Shown here in pieces: positions 1 to 5,676 of a stretch of 8,894 nucleotides of DNA (the stretch's first letter is position 1; each line of letters starts with the position of its first letter). The stretch is from positions 1-8,894 of the forward strand of contig CAMYJY010000091.1 in assembly GCA_947258835.1 (NCBI GenBank), in the 5' to 3' direction. A program made the position numbers and the translations under genes. Source of the DNA: an uncultured Pirellulales bacterium. Lineage in GTDB: Bacteria > Planctomycetota > Planctomycetia > Pirellulales > Lacipirellulaceae. A model generated the notes under the pieces. That model was not told the DNA's origin and ran no database searches. It saw only the letters and a program-made list of their open reading frames with translations.

Positions 1-175
1 GCGACAAAAAGAAAACTCAGTAGTTCCAAATTTGGCCGATGAAGCCGACCCGGGCAAAGTACTAGCTACCAAAAACGTCGGTTCCCGGGCGGCTTATCGC
101 CCCAGGCCCTGAGCATGTAGGCGTGTCTTGATTTGCGCATAGCCAAGAGATCACGGCTGGGCTATCCTGGATTTC
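1..175. other. Upstream non-coding or gene-tail region
   Basis: No gene can be supported here. The plus-strand frame starting at base 2 stays open for 36 codons and stops at 110-112, so it could be the tail of a gene entering from the left. The other two plus frames stop early, at about 40 and 21. None of the short tails resembles a family I recognise. The 63 bases before dtd hold no clear Shine-Dalgarno sequence and no convincing promoter. Confidence 0.3.
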
Positions 176-628
176 ATGCGTGCCTGTATCCAACGTGTCA
201 GCCAAGCCCAAGTGGTGGTGGACGGGGAAGTCACCGGGGCCATTGAGCAGGGGCTGGTGGTCTTACTGGGCGTCACCACACAAGACACGGAGGCAGACCT
301 CACCTGGCTGGCAGAAAAAATAATCCACCTCCGTATCTTTGCCGACGCCGAGGGCAAAATGAACCGCTCCCTGCTGGATGTGGGCGGCGCGATGCTGGTG
401 GTCAGCCAGTTCACCCTCTACGGCGACTGCCGCAAAGGCCGCCGGCCCAGTTTTATTGACGCCGCGCCGCCCGCCCAGGCAGAGCGGATGTACGAAGATT
501 TTGTGACCTACGTGGCAGGGCAGGGGGTCGCGACCGCCACCGGCCGCTTCCGCGCGGACATGCGGCTCAGTCTTACCAACGACGGACCGGTCACAATCTG
601 GATCGATTCGGCCGCACGCTCGGCCTGA
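176..628 (+). CDS. dtd: D-aminoacyl-tRNA deacylase
   Basis: This enzyme hydrolyses D-amino acids (and mischarged glycine) from tRNA in the cytoplasm, stopping them entering translation. The 150-residue protein matches the family's usual length of about 145-150. It begins MRACIQRV, as DTD proteins typically begin M-x-x-x-IQRV. The two DTD signature motifs are present: SQFTL at residues 77-81, with the Thr once proposed as nucleophile, and NDGPVT at 135-140, carrying the Gly-cis-Pro chirality selector. RRPSF at 89-93 is also typical. The ATG at 176 is chosen because it gives this conserved N-terminus; no clear Shine-Dalgarno precedes it. All 12 Arg codons are CGT, CGC or CGG. The cupin gene follows after 20 bp, so the two are probably co-transcribed. 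Confidence 0.96.
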   Translation: MRACIQRVSQAQVVVDGEVTGAIEQGLVVLLGVTTQDTEADLTWLAEKIIHLRIFADAEGKMNRSLLDVGGAMLVVSQFTLYGDCRKGRRPSFIDAAPPAQAERMYEDFVTYVAGQGVATATGRFRADMRLSLTNDGPVTIWIDSAARSA

Positions 629-636
629 CTGCAAAA

Positions 637-641
637 AAGGA
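637..641 (+). promoter_or_regulatory. Shine-Dalgarno of cupin gene
   Basis: AAGGA lies 7 bases before the ATG at 649, inside the 20-bp gap after the dtd stop codon. It supports the start chosen for the cupin gene and independent ribosome entry within a two-gene transcript. Confidence 0.6.
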
Positions 642-648
642 ACCGGAT

Positions 649-1107
649 ATGCAGCCAATCCATCTCACCGAACACCCAGAGGGCGGTCGATTCCTCGAAG
701 TCTTTCGATCCCCGGTTGTGGTCACCAAAACAGATGGTCAGACCAGGTCCGCACTCACACACATCTACTTCTCATTAAACCAAGGCGAAGTCAGTCGATT
801 CCATAAGGTACAGTCCGATGAAGTCTGGAACCTGTACCAAGGAGCAGGCCTCTACCTCCACACGTGGGATGGCTCACAGACACCTCCCCACAGGCATGAG
901 CTCTCAGCAACCAGCAATTCCTTCTGCCATGTGGTCCCGGCTGGCATCTGGCAGGCTGCAGAACCCATCGGCGAGTCGGTACTTGTAGGCTGCTCCGTAG
1001 GACCTGGTTTCGAGTTCGCCGACTTCGAACTCATGAACCCAGAGTCGGATCTGGCCCAAAGGATCCAATCCCAACACGCAGACTGGTTAAAATTCATCGC
1101 GCCCTAA
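649..1107 (+). CDS. Cupin_5 (DUF985) family protein
   Basis: A 152-residue cytosolic cupin of the DUF985/Cupin_5 family, close to full length for it. Visible family motifs are HPEGG (residues 9-13), THIYF (37-41), FHKVQSDEVW (51-60), whose His and Asp-Glu lie on the cupin barrel, PAGIWQAA (97-104), and the C-terminal block VGPGFEFADFEL (117-128). Members are small beta-barrel proteins; some have been linked to sugar epimerase-like folds, but no reaction can be assigned here. The ATG at 649 follows an AAGGA at good spacing. Codon use is odd: all six Arg codons are CGA or AGG, whereas dtd and the CvpA-family gene use neither. This suggests a different origin for the gene. The family call is firm; the function is unknown. 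Confidence 0.9.
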   Translation: MQPIHLTEHPEGGRFLEVFRSPVVVTKTDGQTRSALTHIYFSLNQGEVSRFHKVQSDEVWNLYQGAGLYLHTWDGSQTPPHRHELSATSNSFCHVVPAGIWQAAEPIGESVLVGCSVGPGFEFADFELMNPESDLAQRIQSQHADWLKFIAP

Positions 1108-1112
1108 CTGAT

Positions 1113-1275
1113 GTGAAAACGTTGCCAGGGAGTGGACATGTTCGAACGATGTCGGTGGGCGTAGCCCAGGAGGCAATCCGCTCTTGAACACCCACTACCT
1201 CCTGTGCTGCGCACACCGACACATGTCCGGCCAAGTCTTGCTCGTTGGTCGCGCCCCTGGCGGACAAGTGAAAAC
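1113..1275. repeat. Long imperfect hairpin, MITE-like, flanked by 8-bp direct repeats
   Basis: The direct repeat GTGAAAAC occurs at 1113-1120 and again at 1268-1275. Between them, GCCAGGG (1124-1130) pairs with CCCTGGC (1255-1261). Nested inside, 1134-1141 pairs with 1221-1228 (8 of 8), and 1151-1173 pairs with 1198-1220 (20 of 23), with a 9-base bulge at 1142-1150 in the left arm and a 24-base loop. There is no open frame with family similarity. The layout resembles a non-autonomous miniature transposable element with 8-bp target duplications. It could instead be a structured RNA or bidirectional terminator between the convergent cupin and hydrolase genes. Confidence 0.5.
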
Positions 1276-1303
1276 ATGGAAAGAGGCCGCACCGCTCTCC
1301 TGC

Positions 1304-1373
1304 GTCATTCCCGCGCAGGCGGGAATCTAGACCACTGGCACTGCCACTGGATTCCCGCCTGCGCGGGAATGAC
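1304..1373. repeat. Inverted pair of REP/dRS3-like palindromes
   Basis: A perfect 24-bp inverted repeat has arms at 1304-1327 and 1350-1373. Each arm is itself a near-palindrome with core ATTCCCGCGCAGGCGGGAAT, which fits the ATTCCC-N8-GGGAAT format of neisserial dRS3 repeats and of REP-type palindromes widespread in Proteobacteria. The 22-base spacer contains TGGCA and TGCCA facing each other and a CCACTGG direct repeat (1332-1338 and 1344-1350). The element sits between the 3' ends of two convergent genes, a common position for such paired REPs, where they may protect or terminate transcripts. Confidence 0.85.
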
Positions 1374-1394
1374 TGGAACCCCCTAATACTGCCC

Positions 1395-2303
1395 CTAACA
1401 TCCACCCAGGCGACTCCAGATCCGGCGGGCAGTGTCGTAGATGGTGCGGTCAGCCGACGGCGATGGGTCGGCCATCGTCTCGTACGCCAGTTGCCTTTCC
1501 GCCACGGCCGGGTGTTCCAGCGGCTGCCAACCGGGGAAGGGGGGGGTCACCGGCGCCGGTGGTGCCTGTGCATTCGACAATGGCTGACCGACATGGTAGC
1601 CGCCCTGCGCCAAACCAAGCGACCACTGCCCGCGCCGCAACACGACCGGCGAAATTTCCCCATACCGCTCCATCACCATCGGCTCGCCCAGGATCATCAA
1701 CGCAACCACCGCCAGCTTGCCGTAGGTCGACACGTTGGCCCACAGGCTTTTGCTCCACAACTTCATGGCCGTGCCAAAAGATCGTTTGAACCGCCAGCGG
1801 CCACCGGCCCACTCCACCGAGTAGAGTTCGTCCAGCATGAGATGCGACATCACGCCGAGCAATACGCCGCCCGCGATAAAATAGCGCAATTGCAGATTGT
1901 CATTGAAGTTGCACAGCAAAAAGGCCACACCGGCCAAAGTCAAGGCCGCCGGAATGCTATGAAACATTCCCCGATGCACCGTATAACGGGCCAGCAGCCG
2001 CGCCAAACCAAACCGCACGAACAAATACATCGCGCCGCTCAGGAGCACAATTTGCTCGAAGTTCAAATTGAATTGGCGAAAACGATCCAACAGCAACAGC
2101 GGCACAATCGCCGCAGCAAAACCCATCGATTCCCGAAAAGGAATTCCCGTATCGCTGTCGATGTCCGGCAACATCCCGCCAATCCCACACAGGCCCCCCG
2201 CAATCAGCGCCGACTCCACCGGCAAACCGGCATACAAGCCGACGCCCGTGTAGCCCACGCCCAAGACACTGCTGGTAGTAATGTGAGTTTTGAAACCGGC
2301 CAC
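1395..2303 (-). CDS. YdjM/DUF457-like membrane-bound metal-dependent hydrolase
   Basis: The 302-residue protein matches the YdjM (LexA-regulated inner-membrane putative metal-dependent hydrolase) family. Likely metal-binding motifs are H7 in FKTHIT, LPDIDSDTG (45-53), H110 and H115 in VHRGMFHS, and SHLMLDE (153-159). Hydrophobic stretches near residues 31-44, 60-72, 84-101, 117-131 and 142-157 indicate several membrane spans. The C-terminal third is hydrophilic, with a proline-rich tract around 240-270. The frame stays open upstream to 2456, but that extension would translate a heptamer repeat and has no family similarity. The GTG at 2303 gives MAGFKTHITT, the expected N-terminus, so I chose it. 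No Shine-Dalgarno is present. The substrate is unknown for the family. The gene is divergent from the CvpA-family gene. Confidence 0.83.
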   Translation of the reverse strand: MAGFKTHITTSSVLGVGYTGVGLYAGLPVESALIAGGLCGIGGMLPDIDSDTGIPFRESMGFAAAIVPLLLLDRFRQFNLNFEQIVLLSGAMYLFVRFGLARLLARYTVHRGMFHSIPAALTLAGVAFLLCNFNDNLQLRYFIAGGVLLGVMSHLMLDELYSVEWAGGRWRFKRSFGTAMKLWSKSLWANVSTYGKLAVVALMILGEPMVMERYGEISPVVLRRGQWSLGLAQGGYHVGQPLSNAQAPPAPVTPPFPGWQPLEHPAVAERQLAYETMADPSPSADRTIYDTARRIWSRLGGC

Positions 2304-2307
2304 AACG

Positions 2308-2342
2308 GAGATGTGAGATGTTCGATGTGAGATATTTGATGT
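2308..2342 (-). promoter_or_regulatory. Five-unit heptamer array before the YdjM-like start
   Basis: Read on the minus strand, five 7-base units (ACATCAA, ATATCTC, ACATCGA, then ACATCTC twice) run from 2342 to 2308. The tetramer CGTT and then the GTG start at 2303 follow. The same architecture, in the opposite orientation, precedes the divergent gene at 2743. No Shine-Dalgarno is present, so the array occupies the place of the ribosome-binding site. Its role is unknown: leader element, operator repeats or microsatellite are all possible. Confidence 0.7.
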
Positions 2343-2381
2343 GTGGGTGATGCAGGAACGGACTGGTACGGATTTGTCGCC

Positions 2382-2546
2382 CGTGGGTGGCATCGGTTGG
2401 CAATAGCCTACCGATGTGACGCAGTCACAAGAGGTTTGTCGCGAACTTGAAAGCAACCTCTGGCGGCTGCGCCGCCCAGGTAGGCTCCGCCAACCTGGGC
2501 TACCCTCACCTACAACAAACCCGCTCCTACACCTGCGTGGGTGGCA
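2382..2546. repeat. Cluster of hairpins bounded by an 11-bp direct repeat
   Basis: CGTGGGTGGCA occurs at 2382-2392 and 2536-2546. Between the copies lie consecutive stem-loops: 2391-2397 with 2410-2416 (7 bp); 2415-2420 with 2424-2429 (6 bp, loop GCA); 2431-2436 with 2455-2460 (6 bp); 2460-2467 with 2471-2479 (8 bp, one bulge); and 2474-2481 with 2493-2500 (8 bp). The last two share bases and exclude each other. The rest of the 439-bp gap between the divergent genes (2304-2742) holds the heptamer arrays and, at 2640-2645, a TATACT that could be a weak -10 box for the plus strand without a good -35. No gene is supported in the gap. Confidence 0.5.
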
Positions 2547-2703
2547 AAGTGTACAGAATCATCTGAGGGAATTCCAGACAGGTTTTGCTAGCAATGCCTG
2601 CGCGCTTGTTTTCCACTTTCCGCTTCTGACTGGGCTCGATATACTTTCGCCGCTGACCCATGGGTAAACCTGGCCAGAGCAGCTAGTCTCTCGCGCGCCT
2701 CCC

Positions 2704-2738
2704 ACATCAAATATCTCACATCTCACATCTAACATTCC
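2704..2738 (+). promoter_or_regulatory. Five-unit heptamer array before the CvpA-family start
   Basis: Five 7-base units (ACATCAA, ATATCTC, ACATCTC, ACATCTA, ACATTCC) are followed by TGTT and the ATG at 2743. Aligned without gaps from first heptamer to start codon, this 39-base leader matches the leader of the divergent gene at 33 of 39 positions; the first 19 bases of the array are identical, and the match extends one base further upstream. No Shine-Dalgarno is present. Confidence 0.7.
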
Positions 2739-2742
2739 TGTT

Positions 2743-3450
2743 ATGCAGACCTACGACATTTTGATGCTGCTCGTCCTGGTGGCGGCCACCATGTTTGGTT
2801 TTTGGAAAGGCATGGCCTGGCAAGTGGCTTCGCTGGCATCCTTGGTGCTGAGCTACTTTGTGGCGCTCCGCTTTGCCGATCAGTTGGCCCCGCTGATTAG
2901 CCAACACGCGCCCTGGAATAAATTTGTGGCGATGTTGGCAATTTATATCGCCACCTCCTTTGTGATCTGGAACGTGTTCCGGCTGGTCTCGGGATTGATC
3001 GATCGCGTGAAACTCGGCGGTTTTGACCATCAGATGGGCGCACTGATTGGTTTCGCCAAAGGCGTGCTGCTGTGCGTGGCCATCACCTTTTTTGCGTTGA
3101 CAATTCTGCCGCAAAATCAAAAAGATATGATTATCGCCTCCCAGTCCGGGCAACAGATTGTGCGCCTCTTGGACAAAACCAGCGCCATCGTACCACCCGA
3201 GATTCACGACGTAATCCATCCCTACGTGGAGCGGATCGAGCAGCGGCTCGATCCCAACTATCGTCCGCCTGCCGGCCATGGCTTCCAGGTCAGCTGGCCT
3301 CGCGAAGCACCTCCGGCTCCTACCCAATCCAGCGGCGTCTGGCCCAGCCAACCCCCGCCCGCGCAGCCGCCGTCCGTGTATCAGCCGCGGCCGCCCGCCT
3401 GGCCCAGCCAGCCGCAGACCGCGGACCGTCCTCGCGAATCCCCACTGTAA
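2743..3450 (+). CDS. CvpA-family membrane protein with proline-rich tail
   Basis: The 235-residue protein has four predicted membrane spans near residues 4-20, 25-43, 61-81 and 99-122. The block GGFDHQMGALIGFAKGVLL between residues 92 and 110 is characteristic of the CvpA (colicin V production) family of inner-membrane proteins. Family members affect cell-envelope processes, but no biochemical activity is established. After a short helix (about 128-170) comes a hydrophilic proline-rich C-terminus of about 60 residues with two WPSQP copies (200-204 and 220-224). This tail probably extends into an aqueous compartment and could bind a partner. The ATG at 2743 lies at the N-terminus of the first span; it lacks a Shine-Dalgarno and follows a heptamer array. 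The gene is convergent with accA. Confidence 0.87.
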   Translation: MQTYDILMLLVLVAATMFGFWKGMAWQVASLASLVLSYFVALRFADQLAPLISQHAPWNKFVAMLAIYIATSFVIWNVFRLVSGLIDRVKLGGFDHQMGALIGFAKGVLLCVAITFFALTILPQNQKDMIIASQSGQQIVRLLDKTSAIVPPEIHDVIHPYVERIEQRLDPNYRPPAGHGFQVSWPREAPPAPTQSSGVWPSQPPPAQPPSVYQPRPPAWPSQPQTADRPRESPL

Positions 3451-3620
3451 AACGGCCGGCAGCCGTGGGGTGGGGGCGGCGAGCAAAGCCTGTATCCAAG
3501 GCGAAAACCATACCCGAAACGAACATAACTATGATTATCGGACGTTGGGGAGAGGCAGAAATAAGCAGATGAACAACGCCTTAGCCCCGCAATCACGCTC
3601 CGAATTGGGTCCCCGGCAGC
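3451..3620. other. Convergent intergenic spacer between the CvpA-family gene and accA
   Basis: Both flanking genes end here. A short hairpin (3452-3456 with 3462-3466, loop CGGCA) lies two bases after the CvpA-family stop, but no T-run follows, so it is not a convincing intrinsic terminator. No such signal is seen for accA on the minus strand either. No gene is supported. Confidence 0.4.
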
Positions 3621-4619
3621 TCACTCGGTAGCTGCTGGGTGAGACAGTTCCGCATCCGACAGCTCGAGGAAAGAACCGATCCGGCGGAACTTTTCATAAC
3701 GCTCCTCCAGCAACTCGGCGGTCGGCTTTTTTAGCAGCTCGCGGAGCGTCTTGAGCAAATACATCTTGAGGCGGCCAGCCATTTGGTGGTGATCGCAATG
3801 GGCACCGCCTAAGGGCTCTTCAATCACATCGTCCACCGCGCCCAGCCCCAACAGATGCTTGGACGTAATCCGCAAGGCCTGGGCGGCGTTTTCGGCGTAA
3901 TCGTGGCTCTTCCAGAGAATCCCGGCACAGCCCTCAGGACTGATCACCGAATAATAGGCATGCTGCAAAATGGCCACACGATCTCCCACGCCAATACCCA
4001 ACGCGCCTCCCGAGCCACCCTCACCAATCACCACGCAAATGATCGGCGTTTCCAGTTGGGACATGGCCAACATGCTTTGGGCAATCACCTGCGCTTGGCC
4101 GCGCTCCTCAGCGCCAATCCCCGGATACGCCCCCGGCGTGTCGATCAAGGCGATAATTGGCAAACCGTATTTTGCCGCCAGCCGCATCTTTTCCATGGAC
4201 TTGCGATAGCCCTCGGGATGGGCACAGCCAAAATAACATTCATTGCGTTCCTTCAGCGTCTTGCCTTTTTGATGTCCGACCAGCATCACCTTCAAATCGT
4301 CGAGCTTGGCAAAGCCGGTGCGGAGCGCGCGGTCATCGCCAAAGAATTTATCCCCGTGCAACTCCACGAACTCATCAAATACCAGTTCCTGGTAATCGGT
4401 AAATTTTGGACGCTCGGTATGCCGCGCAACCTGCACCGTCTCCCAAGGATCCAGGTTGTTGTAGATGGCCCGCGTGGTTTCGGTGAGTTGCTTCCGCAAA
4501 CTACGAATCCGCTCGCGCATCTCCGGAGCCTTCTTGTCCGTGGCTTCCAAGGTATTGATCTGTTCCTGCAACTCAAAAATAGGCTGCTCGAACGTTAAAC
4601 GAAAATCAGTGATCGACAT
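3621..4619 (-). CDS. accA: Acetyl-CoA carboxylase carboxyltransferase subunit alpha
   Basis: AccA and AccD form the carboxyltransferase that moves the carboxyl group from carboxybiotin (on AccB) to acetyl-CoA, giving malonyl-CoA, the first committed step of fatty-acid synthesis in the cytoplasm. The 332-residue protein is close to the E. coli length of 319. It has the N-terminal helical region (about 10-55, including FEQPIFELQEQINTLEA), then the crotonase-like core with TPGAYPGIGAEERGQ (161-175) and GEGGSGGALGIG (199-210), whose Gly-rich turns shape the oxyanion hole, and SPEGCAGILWK (227-237). The ATG at 4619 has GAGGA 9 bases upstream. It is last in the minus-strand run asd-truA-kinase-accA, 72 bp after the kinase gene. 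accD is not in the window. Confidence 0.97.
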   Translation of the reverse strand: MSITDFRLTFEQPIFELQEQINTLEATDKKAPEMRERIRSLRKQLTETTRAIYNNLDPWETVQVARHTERPKFTDYQELVFDEFVELHGDKFFGDDRALRTGFAKLDDLKVMLVGHQKGKTLKERNECYFGCAHPEGYRKSMEKMRLAAKYGLPIIALIDTPGAYPGIGAEERGQAQVIAQSMLAMSQLETPIICVVIGEGGSGGALGIGVGDRVAILQHAYYSVISPEGCAGILWKSHDYAENAAQALRITSKHLLGLGAVDDVIEEPLGGAHCDHHQMAGRLKMYLLKTLRELLKKPTAELLEERYEKFRRIGSFLELSDAELSHPAATE

Positions 4620-4628
4620 AAAGAAAAA

Positions 4629-4646
4629 TCCTCAGCTAGGAGCTGA
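4629..4646 (-). promoter_or_regulatory. accA Shine-Dalgarno with overlapping leader hairpin
   Basis: On the minus strand GAGGA (4629-4633) lies 9 bases before the accA ATG. Directly upstream, TCAGCT (4646-4641) and AGCTGA (4637-4632) form a perfect 6-bp stem with loop CCT. The last two bases of the stem are the first two of the Shine-Dalgarno. The T-rich stretch between the stem and the ATG makes a weak terminator an alternative reading. Confidence 0.45.
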
Positions 4647-4691
4647 CCTCCCTCTCAAAGTATGCCCGCCGTGTGTGGTGGACGGTAAAAT

Positions 4692-5552
4692 CTATCCCAG
4701 CGGCACCTTGGGCTTGATGTGAAAACATCGCCCAGCCTTCAGCTCGCGACAAAATTCCAATAATGAACTGGGCCGATCGTGGGGATCCTTGGCCAGCATC
4801 CGATGCACCAGTTTAGCAAACTCCGGCTGGATATTCTTCTGCAGCATACTCAGCTCCGGCGGGCGGGCCTTGAGATGCTTGTTCAGCAGTTCCGACGAAC
4901 TGCTGGCCGTAAACGGCAGCTTGCCGGCCATCAGTTCATAGACCATGCAGCCAAAACTGTAGATATCGGCCCGGGCATCCACCTCCTTGCCGCGAATTTG
5001 CTCCGGGGCAATGTAGCTGTAGGTGCCCTGCACGGGGGCCTTGCCACCCCACAGTTTGGAGAGACCTTGGGGGATCCTGCGGGCAATCGTGAAGTCGATC
5101 AGCCGCACGTGATTTTCTGGATCGACCAAGTAATTGTCGGGTTTCACGTCGCGGTGCGACCAGCCCTGATTGTGCATATGCTCCAGGCCCAGCGCCGCAT
5201 TGCACAGGATTTCTTCCAGGCGGTGATGGAGCTGCTCCACCCCTGCCACAATCTGCTGCTTCAGGCTGGGAGTCTTGAACAACTCCATGGTCAGATAGGC
5301 ACCATCTTTGCCCACGCCATACTCGTGCGTCTTGATAATTGCCGGATGGTCCAGCGACTTGCCCACCTTGTATTCGTGCTTGAGAGCGGCGACTGCTTGC
5401 CGTGTGTACTTTTCGCCTGGCGGGAGCCATTTCATGGCGTAGGGGGTGTTGTCATGCACGGGCTGGACTGACCAAATCTCATAGGTCTCCCCCGCGCGGA
5501 TCAGATGAAATAGCCGAAACGGCCCAACGAACTCTTTCGAACCAGAGGACAT
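4692..5552 (-). CDS. Stand-alone serine/threonine protein kinase, divergent
   Basis: A 286-residue Hanks-type kinase consisting of the catalytic domain alone, with no membrane span or sensor domain, so it is probably cytosolic. Residues numbered from the chosen ATG: the ATP-binding Lys is K41 (YAMKWL), the helix-C Glu probably E60, the catalytic loop HRDVKPDN at 133-140 is intact, APE is at 182-184, and DIYSFG is at 196-201. Two elements deviate: the glycine-rich loop reads LIRAGETYEIWSV (17-29) with one glycine, and DFG is D153-F154-T155. Catalytic Lys, Asp and Asn remain, so activity is plausible. A TTG at 5573 would add seven residues; the ATG at 5552 is preferred, though neither has a Shine-Dalgarno. 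The gene lies between truA and accA, all on one strand. Confidence 0.92.
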   Translation of the reverse strand: MSSGSKEFVGPFRLFHLIRAGETYEIWSVQPVHDNTPYAMKWLPPGEKYTRQAVAALKHEYKVGKSLDHPAIIKTHEYGVGKDGAYLTMELFKTPSLKQQIVAGVEQLHHRLEEILCNAALGLEHMHNQGWSHRDVKPDNYLVDPENHVRLIDFTIARRIPQGLSKLWGGKAPVQGTYSYIAPEQIRGKEVDARADIYSFGCMVYELMAGKLPFTASSSSELLNKHLKARPPELSMLQKNIQPEFAKLVHRMLAKDPHDRPSSLLEFCRELKAGRCFHIKPKVPLG

Positions 5553-5676
5553 GGCAGGATAACTGGGTGGCAATATTGGTAGGAAACAGCAGGAGAGCGC
5601 TGGCAGTCGCTGGGATCTAGCCTACCAGAACCAGCTCCAAAAGACGATCTGGATCCTGTGCCGCGATCACCCGGCT
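5553..5676. other. Spacer between truA and kinase gene
   Basis: This 124-bp spacer contains no gene and no clear terminator after truA. A weak stem (5609-5613 with 5631-5635) is present. The lack of a terminator leaves read-through from truA into the kinase gene possible, but a separate promoter cannot be excluded. Confidence 0.3.

Noticed and set aside
1101..1275. Possible integron attC site, because of the long imperfect hairpin with a bulge after a gene
   Set aside because: No core site of the GTTRRRY form is found at the right end and the left CCCTAAC does not fit the inverse core. No integrase is in the window.
1491..2330. Long plus-strand open frame of 279 codons
   Set aside because: It lies antisense to the YdjM-like gene, which has clear metal-binding motifs. 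Its translation is rich in His, Gln and Arg without family similarity, as expected for a shadow frame in GC-rich DNA.
2304..2456. N-terminal extension of the YdjM-like protein to the TTG at 2456
   Set aside because: The extension would translate the heptamer array and hairpins. The conserved family start is at the GTG 2303.
2640..2645. TATACT as a -10 promoter box for the CvpA-family gene
   Set aside because: There is no acceptable -35 box 16-18 bases upstream, so it is mentioned only as a weak possibility.
4779..5471. Plus-strand open frame of 230 codons
   Set aside because: It is antisense to the kinase catalytic domain and has no recognisable motif.
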